Position numbers and translations under genes: made by a program. The notes beneath the pieces are model-generated. The model made no database searches. It saw only the letters and a program-made list of their open reading frames with translations, and was not told the origin of the DNA. Of a stretch of 64,000 bases of DNA, positions 40,171-48,861 are shown piece by piece; position 1 is the stretch's first letter, and each line of letters starts with the position of its first letter. The DNA comes from Neobacillus cucumis (GTDB taxonomy: Bacteria; Bacillota; Bacilli; Bacillales; Cytobacillaceae), in assembly GCF_002860255.1 (NCBI RefSeq), contig NZ_PGVE01000078.1, forward strand, positions 22,604-86,603. The letters are read 5' to 3'.

Positions 40171-41676
40171 TTATAAAATGACACCGTCTTTGAAAATACT
40201 AATTTCTTTAAAACCAAATCGCTCATTATTGGTTTTCTTTTCACCTGATGCGATAGCCAGGATATATTGGAATAAATCAGCTTTTAATTCATCCATGCTT
40301 TTTCCCTCGATCAACTGTCCCGCATTATAGTCAATCCAATTCCTTTTCCGGTTGGCTAAATCGGAATTTGTAGCTATTTTCATAGTGGGTACCGGTCCGC
40401 CAAAGGGTGTTCCTCTTCCTGTTGTGAATAATACGATATGAGCTCCGGCCGCTGCCAATGCTGTAACAGAGACAAGGTCATTACCTGGGGCGTTTATTAA
40501 ATTCAATCCAGGTTTTACTACCCGTTCACCATACGAACTGACATCAACAACAAGAGCATGCCCCCCTTTTTGAGTACAGCCGAGAGACTTTTCCTCCAGT
40601 GTACTGATTCCGCCTGCTTTATTTCCAGGTGAAGGGTTTTCATAAATTTCCTGATCGTGACGAATAAAATATTGTTTAAAATCATTAACTAAATGAACAA
40701 TTTTATCAAAGGTTTCTTCATTTTCTGCCCGACTCATTAAGATGGTTTCTGCTCCGAACATCTCTGGTACTTCTGTTAAGATTGTGGTCCCGCCATCTGC
40801 TACAATTAAGTCTGAAACCGCTCCAACCAACGGATTGGCTGTAATCCCAGAAAAACCATCAGAACCGCCGCATTTCAATCCTACTTTTAGCTTTGATACA
40901 GGTACCGGCTGGCGTTTGAATCGCTCGGCATACCCGACTAATTCTTCAATTAAACCTAAACCGACGTTTAATTCATCTTCCACTTCCTGAGATTTCATGA
41001 ACTTAATACGATCAGGAGGATACACCCCAATGACCTCTTTAAAATATTCAATTTGATTGTTTTCACATCCCAGCCCAACAACCAAAACACCTGCTGCATT
41101 AGGATGGTGAACCAAAGAAGCGAGTAATTTCTGTGTGTTAGACAAATCATCCCCTAACTGGGAACAGCCAAAGGGATGAGGGAAATGATAGATTCCATCA
41201 ATTCCGCGATCCTTGAAACTTTCATGGGCCATTTTAGCCAGTAATTCACATGTTTTATTAATGCAGCCTACCGTATTAATAATCCAGATCTCATTTCGAA
41301 TTCCAGCTTCCCCGTTTTCGCGAATATATCCCTGGAAGGTATGCTCCGATTTTTCTCTCCCACCTTGTGGACTGACTGGTTCATAGGTATAATCCAGGAT
41401 TCCCTTTAAACCCGTTTCAAGATTATGGGTATGAACCCACTCTCCAACGGAAAGGTCCCTTTTTGCTTTACCAATCGAATATCCAAATTTAAGAACATCT
41501 TCTCCTTTTTTTACAGGGCGGACTAAAATTTTATGTCCTTTTGGAATATCATCTAAAATATTAATATGAAATAGGTCTTTTTCATCTATTTGAATCTGAA
41601 GCTTCTCGCCTTTATGTACTTCATGCAAGGAAATGACAACGTCATCTTTGGAATGCAATTGAACTACTTTACTCAT
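40171..41676 (-). CDS. uxaA: Altronate dehydratase (UxaA family)
   Basis: UxaA converts D-altronate to 2-keto-3-deoxygluconate. The 501-aa protein combines an N-terminal SAF-like domain (about residues 1-95, with IPKGHKILVRPVKKGEDVLKFG) and the long UxaA catalytic domain containing EIWIINTVGCINKTCE, HPFGCSQLGDD, LKCGGSDGFSGITANP, and FTTGRGTPFGGPVPTMKIATN. Cysteines in GCGEN-like and KCGGSD positions probably bind iron. It is at the head of a minus-strand pair with a dehydrogenase and divergent from an AraC-type gene 211 bases away. Confidence 0.93.
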   Translation of the reverse strand: MSKVVQLHSKDDVVISLHEVHKGEKLQIQIDEKDLFHINILDDIPKGHKILVRPVKKGEDVLKFGYSIGKAKRDLSVGEWVHTHNLETGLKGILDYTYEPVSPQGGREKSEHTFQGYIRENGEAGIRNEIWIINTVGCINKTCELLAKMAHESFKDRGIDGIYHFPHPFGCSQLGDDLSNTQKLLASLVHHPNAAGVLVVGLGCENNQIEYFKEVIGVYPPDRIKFMKSQEVEDELNVGLGLIEELVGYAERFKRQPVPVSKLKVGLKCGGSDGFSGITANPLVGAVSDLIVADGGTTILTEVPEMFGAETILMSRAENEETFDKIVHLVNDFKQYFIRHDQEIYENPSPGNKAGGISTLEEKSLGCTQKGGHALVVDVSSYGERVVKPGLNLINAPGNDLVSVTALAAAGAHIVLFTTGRGTPFGGPVPTMKIATNSDLANRKRNWIDYNAGQLIEGKSMDELKADLFQYILAIASGEKKTNNERFGFKEISIFKDGVIL

Positions 41677-41887
41677 TAATTTTCCCCCTAGACTTAAAAA
41701 TTTGTAAACAAATAGGGTTATCGTATTTAAGTATTTACCAAGAGGAAAACCCTTTCATTTTGCTATGCATCTTTATTTCAAAATTGGTTCCCTTTTATCT
41801 TAATCAACAAGAATCGAAATATAAATGACATATTTTGCTTTATTTGTACCATTTTTTGATATACCATAAAATTGGGTGATAAGCTAA

Positions 41888-42766
41888 ATGAAAACCATTA
41901 AAAAAGTTTCAAACAACAACTTCCTGTTTCCTTTTTCTTTTATTTATCGAGATACGAAAAGCCCACAGAATGAACTGTCTGATCATATTCACGACTATTA
42001 TGAAATTGTGTATGTCTATAGTGGAAAAGGAACCTTTTTCATTGATGATCATTTTTATGACATGCAGCAAGGTGATGTATTTCTTATCCCAAACGATGTC
42101 ATTCACCGTGCAATGCCCGATAAGGAGGATCCTGTTACATCCACAATTATTTTTTTCAGCCCAACGTTAATTTATAATATTTTAATAGATGATTCCTTTT
42201 CTTTTCTAAATTTGTTTGAGATGGCGAAAAAAGTGAAACATTATAAAATGGTTTTATCACTAAAGAGCCAAAAAAAGATGGAGGAACAACTCTTAACTAT
42301 TTATCAGGAAATGCAAAAAAATGACCTTGGTCATAAGCATGCTTCATTGCTGATAGTTCATCAGATCATCCTTGACTTGTACCGTGCCCATATGGATAAT
42401 AAAGAGCACTTAATGGAGAGGAACACCTTTGGGCCGCATTGGATTAAAGAAATTTTAGCGTATATTAATGACCATTTAGATCAGCCCTTAACCTTGACTG
42501 AACTAGCCAGCCAGGCCCTTGTTAGTAGCTCCCATTTCAGCAGGGTGTTTAAACAAACCACTGGGATGGGATTGACAGTATATTTGAATTCCAAAAGGGT
42601 CATTAAAGCCAAAGAACTTTTAGTAAAAACAGATGACTCAGTATCGTCTATCGCAGAAATATGCGGTTTCGAAAGCATGACCCATTTTCATAGAATCTTT
42701 AAAAAATATATCGATAGGACACCAGCAAATTTCCGAAAAGAGCATAAAGTAACCCGCATTCACTAG
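41888..42766 (+). CDS. AraC-family regulator with cupin sensor domain
   Basis: The 292-aa protein has an N-terminal AraC-type cupin (about residues 15-150, HDYYEIVYVYSGKGTFFIDD and GDVFLIPNDVIH) that would bind a sugar, and a C-terminal double helix-turn-helix (about 190-290) with LTELASQALVSSSHFSRVFKQTTG and IAEICGFESMTHFHRIFKKY. It is divergent to uxaA, its probable target, and downstream of it lies a bidirectional terminator. GGGTGATAAG is a modest ribosome site. Confidence 0.9.
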   Translation: MKTIKKVSNNNFLFPFSFIYRDTKSPQNELSDHIHDYYEIVYVYSGKGTFFIDDHFYDMQQGDVFLIPNDVIHRAMPDKEDPVTSTIIFFSPTLIYNILIDDSFSFLNLFEMAKKVKHYKMVLSLKSQKKMEEQLLTIYQEMQKNDLGHKHASLLIVHQIILDLYRAHMDNKEHLMERNTFGPHWIKEILAYINDHLDQPLTLTELASQALVSSSHFSRVFKQTTGMGLTVYLNSKRVIKAKELLVKTDDSVSSIAEICGFESMTHFHRIFKKYIDRTPANFRKEHKVTRIH

Positions 42767-42770
42767 TAGT

Positions 42771-42798
42771 AAAAAAACACAGATCCCTGTGTTTTTTT
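42771..42798. terminator. Bidirectional terminator between araC and tetR genes
   Basis: AAAAAAACACAG and CTGTGTTTTTTT pair perfectly around ATCC. Confidence 0.9.
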
Positions 42799-43453
42799 AT
42801 GCGAGTTTTTTCAGAATGCTGTCCACCATTGCCTGGATCTCTTCATTCTCTAAGCTTTGAATGTACTCGGGTCTAAGGACCTGGGTTCTCTTCGCCGCAT
42901 AATAATCTAAAAGAGCTTGTTTCAATGACATTTCCTCTTCCATTAAAAAAGGGCTATTCACTAATTTACCAAGTACAGCTTCATCCTGAATAATTAAAAT
43001 GGAGGCATTCAATTCATTAAAAACACCTGCTTTCATACCATTTCGATAGAAGGTATGAATAGTGGACAATTGTTCACTCCTTGATTGCCTCTTTTTTTCG
43101 TAAAGATGCGGGCAGCTTCTTTTTAAATCACTCAGGAAAGTATCTGAAGCATATACAGCAGATAAAACAGCTTGTTCAAACACTTTTTGCAAACGAAGTG
43201 GATACGGTAACTTTTTGTTTGAAATCGTTTGGTCAGCTTCATTTATATAATCAATACAGAGATTAGTAAGCTCCATGATGACATCTTCTTTTGAAGAAAA
43301 ATAGTTATACAAGGAAGCTCGGCTCAAATTCATCGTGTTAGCAATATCTTGAATGGTAAGGGAAAGGAATCCTTGAGTCCGAATGACATGGATTAACTTT
43401 TTTACATAGGACTTTCGCATCATCTGTCTTTCATCAGGTGCAATTTTTCTCAA
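42797..43453 (-). CDS. TetR/AcrR-family regulator
   Basis: The 218-aa protein has the TetR helix-turn-helix near residues 14-60 (VIRTQGFLSLTIQDIANTMNLSRASLYNYFSSKEDVIMEL) and a helical ligand domain. It begins with TTG after GGAAGTGG. The nitroreductase and monooxygenase genes are divergently transcribed 227 bases away behind a promoter covered by a matching inverted repeat, so repression of those genes is likely. The inducer is unknown but would plausibly be a quinone or electrophile. Confidence 0.9.
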   Translation of the reverse strand: MRKIAPDERQMMRKSYVKKLIHVIRTQGFLSLTIQDIANTMNLSRASLYNYFSSKEDVIMELTNLCIDYINEADQTISNKKLPYPLRLQKVFEQAVLSAVYASDTFLSDLKRSCPHLYEKKRQSRSEQLSTIHTFYRNGMKAGVFNELNASILIIQDEAVLGKLVNSPFLMEEEMSLKQALLDYYAAKRTQVLRPEYIQSLENEEIQAMVDSILKKLA

Positions 43454-43575
43454 AGTACCACTTCCTTTATCCCAAAATTATATCATAATCCGAAGAAGTT
43501 CATTCACATTTCAATGTTCCAATTCTTTTCAGTTTACAACTGAAGGAAAGTGGAGTACAGTTATACCTGTTATTA

Positions 43576-43608
43576 TTTTAGACACTTTATAAGGTTTTTG
43601 TCTAAAAT
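43576..43608 (+). promoter_or_regulatory. TetR operator overlapping the nitroreductase promoter
   Basis: TTTTAGACA at 43576-43584 and TGTCTAAAA at 43599-43607 are perfect inverted arms 14 bases apart. The arms overlie a TAGACA -35 and a TAAAAT -10 separated by 18 bases, so a dimeric repressor bound here would block polymerase. Confidence 0.65.
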
Positions 43609-43680
43609 GGACATAGATAGTTAGTAAATTACCGTCGACATTTATATAAATACTTAAAATGAAAAGAGGAGAATATAACC

Positions 43681-44328
43681 ATGACTACCATGACTACCAC
43701 GCAAGTAACGAATGATTTTAATAAAATTGTAAAAGAACGCCGTTCCATTAAAAATTACGATAAATCCGTAAAAATTAGCCGCGAAGAAATGGCAGAAATT
43801 CTTACATTAGCTACACTTGCTCCTTCTTCCGTTAATATGCAGCCATGGCGTTTTCTTGTCATTGAAAGCCCTGAGGCAAAGGCAACACTTGCCCCGCTTG
43901 CACGTTTTAATCAGACCCAAGTTGAAACTTCATCAGCTGTTATTGCTGTATTTGGGGATTTGAATAATTTTGAGAAATTCGAAGAAATCTATGGTGCTGC
44001 TGTAGAAAAGGGATTTATGCCGTTAGAAGTAAAAGAAAGAATTCATGCTTCTTTTTCTGGCTATTTTGAATCGATTTCACGTGAAGAGATGGAGGATGTT
44101 GTTTTAGTAGATGGCGGTCTTGTTTCTATGCAGTTTATGCTTGCGGCCCGTGCCTATGGATATGATACAAATCCAATTGGGGGTTATGAAAAAGACAAAA
44201 TTGCAGAAGCTTTTGGTTTGGATAAGGACCGGTATGTTCCTGTTATGTTAATCTCTATTGGTAAAGCAGCCGATAACGGACATCCATCTGTACGTCTCCC
44301 AATTGATCAAGTAGCGCAATGGAAATAA
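43681..44328 (+). CDS. Nitroreductase-family FMN oxidoreductase
   Basis: The 215-aa protein has the FMN-binding RRSIKNYD near residue 19, TLAPSSVNMQPWRFLVIES near 45, and a C-terminal GYDTNPIGGYEKDKIAEAFGL and VPVMLISIGK, as in NfsA/YdgI-type NAD(P)H oxidoreductases acting on quinones or nitro compounds. GAGGAG precedes the ATG. It is followed after 27 bases by an ABM-domain monooxygenase; this pairing and TetR control suggest a role in quinone or electrophile detoxification. Confidence 0.9.
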   Translation: MTTMTTTQVTNDFNKIVKERRSIKNYDKSVKISREEMAEILTLATLAPSSVNMQPWRFLVIESPEAKATLAPLARFNQTQVETSSAVIAVFGDLNNFEKFEEIYGAAVEKGFMPLEVKERIHASFSGYFESISREEMEDVVLVDGGLVSMQFMLAARAYGYDTNPIGGYEKDKIAEAFGLDKDRYVPVMLISIGKAADNGHPSVRLPIDQVAQWK

Positions 44329-44355
44329 TGATATAAATAAGAAAGGTGACGTTTA

Positions 44356-44652
44356 ATGATTATTATTCATGCAACATTCCATATCAATCCGGAAAAACTG
44401 GACATGTTTCTAGAGGAAATTCAGCCGTTAATAGCTGCTTCCAGAGAAGAAAACGGAAATGTTTCTTATCGCCTTCAAAAAGATGTGGAAAATGAAAATG
44501 TATTTACAATGGTTGAAGTTTGGAAGGATATGCAAGCTGTTGCCAGCCATAATTCAAGTGAACACTTCACCAAGTTCGTGGCGAAAGCAAAGGAATTCTT
44601 GACTGCACCATTAGAGGTTCAAGCATTTGAGGGGCAGACATTAAAATTGTAG
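44356..44652 (+). CDS. Putative quinol monooxygenase (ABM domain)
   Basis: The 98-aa protein is a single antibiotic-biosynthesis-monooxygenase-like ferredoxin fold (YgiN type) with FHINPEKLDMFLEEIQPLIAASREENGNVSYRL and the C-terminal VEVWKDMQAVASHNSSEHF. Members act on quinols without a cofactor. AGAAAGGTGACG provides the ribosome site. It is in the same direction as, and just downstream of, the nitroreductase gene. Confidence 0.85.
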   Translation: MIIIHATFHINPEKLDMFLEEIQPLIAASREENGNVSYRLQKDVENENVFTMVEVWKDMQAVASHNSSEHFTKFVAKAKEFLTAPLEVQAFEGQTLKL

Positions 44653-44930
44653 TTATAAGAAATGCGCAAGGCGCTTAGACTTCGGCGACAAGCACAAGAC
44701 GAGCCGGCCGAAAGGTTGTTCTTTAACCTTTTGGACGGATTGACCTAAATGTGGAGGCGACTGTTTTGGGACGACGGCATAAGACGCACCCTGTAAGAAG
44801 GCGTTTTTTGCCTTCTTCAGGGGGTGGCTTATGTCTTGAGTCCCAAGGAGCCGCAACTGGATACGCTTGTGACCTCGAGCCGATGGCGCCTGGAGCTGGA
44901 CAATTCTCGAAGTCGAAATTTATACTTTCT
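44653..44930. repeat. Long structured intergenic repeat element
   Basis: The 5' end AAGGCGC near 44669 pairs with GCGCCT near 44886, and TTCGGC near 44682 pairs with GCCGA near 44879, so the whole segment folds back on itself. Inside, GGGAC/GTCCC, CATAAG/CTTATG, CACCCTG/CAGGG.TG and AAGAAGGC/GCCTTCTT nest into one long hairpin at about 44767-44849. The 3' end GGAGCTGGACAATTCTCGAAGTCGAAA is a sequence I associate with Bacillaceae intergenic repeats. It contains overlapping ORFs on both strands but none has a credible ribosome site. A shorter relative is at 5253-5302. Confidence 0.6.
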
Positions 44931-44942
44931 TATCTTAAAATA

Positions 44943-44976
44943 AAAACAGCGGCGCCCTTTACGGCACCGCTGTTTT
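44943..44976 (-). terminator. Terminator of L,D-transpeptidase gene 1
   Basis: AAAACAGCGG and CCGCTGTTTT, continued by GCC/GGC, form a strong stem; read on the minus strand it ends the transpeptidase transcript. Confidence 0.75.
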
Positions 44977-44991
44977 GTTATTGTGAATTTT

Positions 44992-46437
44992 TTAGTAGAT
45001 AACAACCGGTTCATAAGTGCTGAGATTACTATAGACGGTTTTCATAATACCAGATGGTGTATTGACGCAGCCTCCGGATCCTGCCTTTAGGTAGGCAGAG
45101 CCTGACCAGTTAGACCGCCAGCTGGCATCGTGGAAACCTTGTCCGCTGTTTGTAAAGGGTGCCCAATAATTAACCTTTACTTCATAGGAACCACTGCCTA
45201 CATGGCTGCCTTTAAGTGTGGCTGGTGTTCGTTTATAAAGAATATACCACACACCTTTAGAAGTATCCTCGCCGGTGCTGTGTTTGCCGGTCACAACATT
45301 GGTAGAGACAACTAATTTGCCGTTTTTGTATATCCAAATATGCTGATCGGCAATTGATACTTCCGCATACGTATCGCCAATTCCATTGTTCGCTGTCGTT
45401 TCATAGCCATAGCCTTCATTACTCCAGCCATGTCCGATAATATTAGAGGCAGAAATGGATTTCTCACCTTTTTCAAATGCTGCTTGAACCTGTGAGGTTT
45501 CTTTGTCCACATCTAATGCCCAGCCATACCCTTGTCCTTTTACTGAAATAACGGATCCTGAATGGGTTTTAAAGGTGAAGTTTTTATCTAATGTGGACTC
45601 TGAATCATTAATTTCAGCGATTTTATTTTTTAAATCGCTTGTGTCAATGGTGACCTTCATATCCTTTGTCACAGAAGCATTTTTAATTAATTCGCTTGCC
45701 TTTAAAGAATAAACCTTCTTCTGGACCTTATATTCCACTGTTTTTTGAAGCAGTTCTTGAAGCTTTTTCTCCTCATTTTTTACAATCTCGCTGTCTTCTT
45801 TAATGGGCAGTATGTATTGAGGATTCAGACGAATATCACCGGTATATCCTTGCTGTTCATAAGCCTTTAATAGATTTGCGACATCATATTGTTCCCCGTT
45901 AATGCTTTTAGTTATGATAATTTTACCTTGTTCTAATTGAGCTTCGGCATCTTTTGGTACTTTTAAACTTTTGTTCATAGAAACTAATTTTTCTTCCACT
46001 TGTTTTTTCAACTCTTGGGTGCGATACTGATTTGTTGTTTTGGGCATTAATGTATAATTTTTTGCCTCTGATGATGGGAAAAATGTCTTTTGTTCCTTTA
46101 ATATTTTTTTAACACCGGTGAGGTCTTGATCCGAAAATCCCATCTTCGTATCTTTTCCATCTAAAATTTGTTCTTGGCCAATATAGACTTTATTTGTTAA
46201 AACAGTTGATTTTAATTTTTGTAGAGCCTCATCAGCAGTCATTCCATTCACTTTTATGCCATTAATCTTAATTTGTGAATTAAAGTGGTTTGCTTGGTAA
46301 TAGCTGATACCTGCGATTATGACTGCAATTAAAATGACTATACTGGGTGTGAGTACCTTCCAGTTTTTAAACCATTTTACTGATTTTTCCCGTTGTCGGC
46401 CAATTTCTTCAACCGATTCATTAACTGCCATGCCCAT
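44992..46437 (-). CDS. Membrane-anchored L,D-transpeptidase 1 (YkuD domain)
   Basis: The 481-aa type II membrane protein has an N-terminal helix at about residues 27-47 (VLTPSIVILIAVIIAGISYY), two PG_binding_4-like repeats (about 60-330), and a C-terminal YkuD domain from about 350. The catalytic motif is visible as FHDASW followed by SGGCVNTPSG near residue 455, with the cysteine nucleophile. These enzymes make 3-3 peptidoglycan cross-links or attach proteins. A close paralogue of nearly the same length is at 56115-57497. GGGGG precedes the ATG by seven bases. Confidence 0.9.
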   Translation of the reverse strand: MGMAVNESVEEIGRQREKSVKWFKNWKVLTPSIVILIAVIIAGISYYQANHFNSQIKINGIKVNGMTADEALQKLKSTVLTNKVYIGQEQILDGKDTKMGFSDQDLTGVKKILKEQKTFFPSSEAKNYTLMPKTTNQYRTQELKKQVEEKLVSMNKSLKVPKDAEAQLEQGKIIITKSINGEQYDVANLLKAYEQQGYTGDIRLNPQYILPIKEDSEIVKNEEKKLQELLQKTVEYKVQKKVYSLKASELIKNASVTKDMKVTIDTSDLKNKIAEINDSESTLDKNFTFKTHSGSVISVKGQGYGWALDVDKETSQVQAAFEKGEKSISASNIIGHGWSNEGYGYETTANNGIGDTYAEVSIADQHIWIYKNGKLVVSTNVVTGKHSTGEDTSKGVWYILYKRTPATLKGSHVGSGSYEVKVNYWAPFTNSGQGFHDASWRSNWSGSAYLKAGSGGCVNTPSGIMKTVYSNLSTYEPVVIY

Positions 46438-46783
46438 AATGATTCCCCCGTTTACCTAAGTCCTTCGACTTTCAACTTTTGTATCAAAGTTTCGAATATA
46501 TTTTACCTTATTCTCCGTATAACACAACTATTCTACTAAATTTTATATATGAACTTTGTCGCTTTTTGTATAATTTTATATTTTTTTAATCTATCAATTT
46601 ATTCATTTTGTATTTACTTCATCTATTTTAAAGACCAATTCTTAAGTTTTGATTAAGAATATAGACCCATCCAACACATATTTATTGTTCTGGAAACTAT
46701 AAAAATAAAGATATTTCAACGTTTTAAAATCTCTATGATGGATATAGTAATAAACATCAATTATTTAAGGAGGGCTTTATTAG
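46438..46783. other. Intergenic region between divergent L,D-transpeptidase and SDR genes
   Basis: The 346 bases are AT-rich and must carry two promoters. I see no RNA structure, no repeat and no ORF with a ribosome site; a good GGAGGG lies immediately ahead of the SDR gene. Confidence 0.4.
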
Positions 46784-47569
46784 GTGGAGAAATTACTTCA
46801 AAATCAAGTTGCTTTTGTTACAGGGGCTGGTTCAGGAATAGGAAGGGCCGCTGCTATAAAGCTTGCTCAAAATGGAGGAAAGATTGCTTTAGTAGATTTG
46901 CATAAAGAAAATGTAGAAGAAGTGAAAAAGCAAATTGAAGAAATGGGCAGTGAGGCGCTTGTATTAGAAGCGAACGTTTCTCATCCTGAGGAGATAGAGA
47001 AATGCTACCAAAGAACCGTGGATCAATGGGGAAGACTCGATGTAGTCTTTGCTAATGCAGGAATTAACGGGGAGGTTATCCCCATTGAGGATATGGATCC
47101 AAAGGATTGGGAGCTAACGACTTCTAATAATTTAACAAGTACTTTTTTAACGGTCAAATATGCCATTCCTCATTTGAAGGAAAATGGGGGAAGTATCATT
47201 ATTACAAGTTCAATCAATGGAAACAGAGTATATAAAAATTTTGGAATGTCTGCGTATAGTACCTCTAAAATTGGCCAGATGGGCTTTGGTAAAATGGCTG
47301 CGCTTGAGCTTGCCAAGTACCATATTAGGGTCAATATTATATGCCCGGGAGCCATTGAAACAAACATTAATGAAAATACCTGGAAGGATAAAGAGAAATT
47401 AAAGAAAATTGAAATCCCGGTTGAATACCCTGAAGGCAGCCAGCCGCTTGAAAACAGAGCAGGCAAACCCGAACAGGTTGCCGACTTGGTGCTTTTTCTT
47501 GCCTCAAGCGGGTCCAGCCACATCACGGGAAGCGAAATCTATATTGACGGAGCCGAATCCCTATTATAA
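46784..47569 (+). CDS. Short-chain dehydrogenase/reductase
   Basis: The 261-aa protein has the cofactor motif VTGAGSGIG near residue 14, NAGING near 91, the catalytic serine in IITSSINGN and YSTSK near 158, and the C-terminal ITGSEIYIDGAESLL. It begins with GTG after AAGGAGGG. The substrate is unknown; a sugar or polyol dehydrogenase role is common among its relatives. It stands alone. Confidence 0.87.
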   Translation: MEKLLQNQVAFVTGAGSGIGRAAAIKLAQNGGKIALVDLHKENVEEVKKQIEEMGSEALVLEANVSHPEEIEKCYQRTVDQWGRLDVVFANAGINGEVIPIEDMDPKDWELTTSNNLTSTFLTVKYAIPHLKENGGSIIITSSINGNRVYKNFGMSAYSTSKIGQMGFGKMAALELAKYHIRVNIICPGAIETNINENTWKDKEKLKKIEIPVEYPEGSQPLENRAGKPEQVADLVLFLASSGSSHITGSEIYIDGAESLL

Positions 47570-47571
47570 AA

Positions 47572-47588
47572 ATGGTGCCTGACACCAT
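47572..47588. repeat. Short palindromic repeat GGTGCCTGACACC
   Basis: ATGGTG-CCTGA-CACCAT is an inverted repeat directly after the SDR stop. The string GGTGTCAGGCACC recurs in many Bacillaceae and Clostridia intergenic regions, by recollection. Confidence 0.4.
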
Positions 47589-47605
47589 AAAAAGACACTT
47601 ATTTA

Positions 47606-47634
47606 AAAATGTCCACGTACAATGGACATTTTTT
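47606..47634 (+). terminator. Terminator after the SDR gene
   Basis: AAAATGTCCA and TGGACATTTT pair perfectly around CGTACAA and are followed by TT. Confidence 0.85.
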
Positions 47635-47652
47635 GCTGTAAATATGTAATTT

Positions 47653-48861
47653 TTATTTTAAGTCAATGAGGATAAAGGATTCGTCATCACTCTTATGATA
47701 AATATTTTTTTCATTATTTAGGGATTGTAGAATTTCCTCTTTTACTTTAAATAGAGGCAATGGAATTGTGTTCCTTAATAAAGGAGATAAATGGTTAGAA
47801 GCAAGAGGATCAATCCCATCTGTGTAAAGGAGCAATCTTCCTCCCTCTTTGTAGGGAAAAGTATTTGTTTTAAATACGATACCTTCAAAGGTTCCAAGCG
47901 GCGGGGCTGTCGAGCCTAATTCATATTGTTTTCCGTCAGGGTCCTGCCATAAAGCGGGTGGATGACCTGCATTGATATAATCAATGGTTTGTCTATCTGT
48001 ATTAATTAGAAGATAGATTGCGGTAGAATAATGCCGTGCCTCCTCATTGTTCTGAAATAATTTATGAAGGTGGCTGTCCAATTCTTTCATAACTAAATCA
48101 ACAGCAAATCCTGCAGAAATTAATCTTTGAAACAAAGAATGAAGAGTCATCGTGATTAAAGCTGAAGAAATTCCATGGCCCATAACATCAAGCAGAATAA
48201 TTCCATAACGATGCTGATCCATTTGATAAATCCCATAGATATCGCCAGATAATTCACCAGAAGCATTATAGAATATTTCCATTTGTACTTTTTCATTGTT
48301 TATTGGAGCAGTTAAGGATGTTTCTTGAATGATTCTGGCAAGCTCCAACTCTTTTTTTGTTTCTATTTTATATTTTTGATTTTGTTTGTTCAGTTCAAGT
48401 AGTTCTTCCTTTTGGATTTCCAGTTTTTTAAGGATAGTCTTTAATTCTGCGTTCGCTTTATCCTTTGCTTTTAACGCCACTTCGGTTTCCTTTTTCGCTA
48501 GAAGCAATTCATTTTCGTACTCGCTTCTTTTTCGCATGGGGATAAGAACACACTCTAATACTGTACTCTCCTTTCTCCTCCTTTGGAGAGCGTTGATAAG
48601 GACGGGAATCTCTTCGTCCTTACTGGTCTTTAGTGAGATATACATTTCCTCTACTTGATGATCCAGTTTGACAAGCGGGAAAAAGTATAACTGAAAAAAC
48701 AGACGGGCAGGGACAGTGAGGATAGAATTGACATGCTGTCCCCTTAATTGATCTTCGGTGTAATTGAGTATCTTAAGCAATGTATGATTAATAGATAATA
48801 TAATGCCAGTTTCCGACAGAGTCAGAAATCCACAAGGTGCATGATCCAATTGTTCGTCCAT
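47653..48861 (-). CDS. rsbP: RsbP-like PAS/PP2C phosphatase
   Basis: RsbP dephosphorylates RsbV to activate sigma-B under energy stress. The 402-aa protein has an N-terminal PAS domain (about residues 5-115, HAPCGFLTLSETGIILSINHTLLKIL), a coiled coil (about 115-180) and a C-terminal SpoIIE/PP2C phosphatase with ELSGDIYGIYQ near 205, ILLDVMGHGISSALITMT near 227, and INAGHPPALW and LLYTDGID later, carrying the metal-binding aspartates. The start overlaps the rsbQ stop as TAATG. No other sigma-B operon gene is in the window. Confidence 0.88.
   Translation of the reverse strand: MDEQLDHAPCGFLTLSETGIILSINHTLLKILNYTEDQLRGQHVNSILTVPARLFFQLYFFPLVKLDHQVEEMYISLKTSKDEEIPVLINALQRRRKESTVLECVLIPMRKRSEYENELLLAKKETEVALKAKDKANAELKTILKKLEIQKEELLELNKQNQKYKIETKKELELARIIQETSLTAPINNEKVQMEIFYNASGELSGDIYGIYQMDQHRYGIILLDVMGHGISSALITMTLHSLFQRLISAGFAVDLVMKELDSHLHKLFQNNEEARHYSTAIYLLINTDRQTIDYINAGHPPALWQDPDGKQYELGSTAPPLGTFEGIVFKTNTFPYKEGGRLLLYTDGIDPLASNHLSPLLRNTIPLPLFKVKEEILQSLNNEKNIYHKSDDESFILIDLK

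Noticed and set aside
44073..44088. CACGTG-centred sequence in the nitroreductase gene as another parS
   Set aside because: Only 11 of 16 positions match and the arms are not palindromic.
44653..45014. Short ORFs within the structured repeat
   Set aside because: Composition and overlap on both strands follow from the palindromic repeat; no ribosome site is visible.
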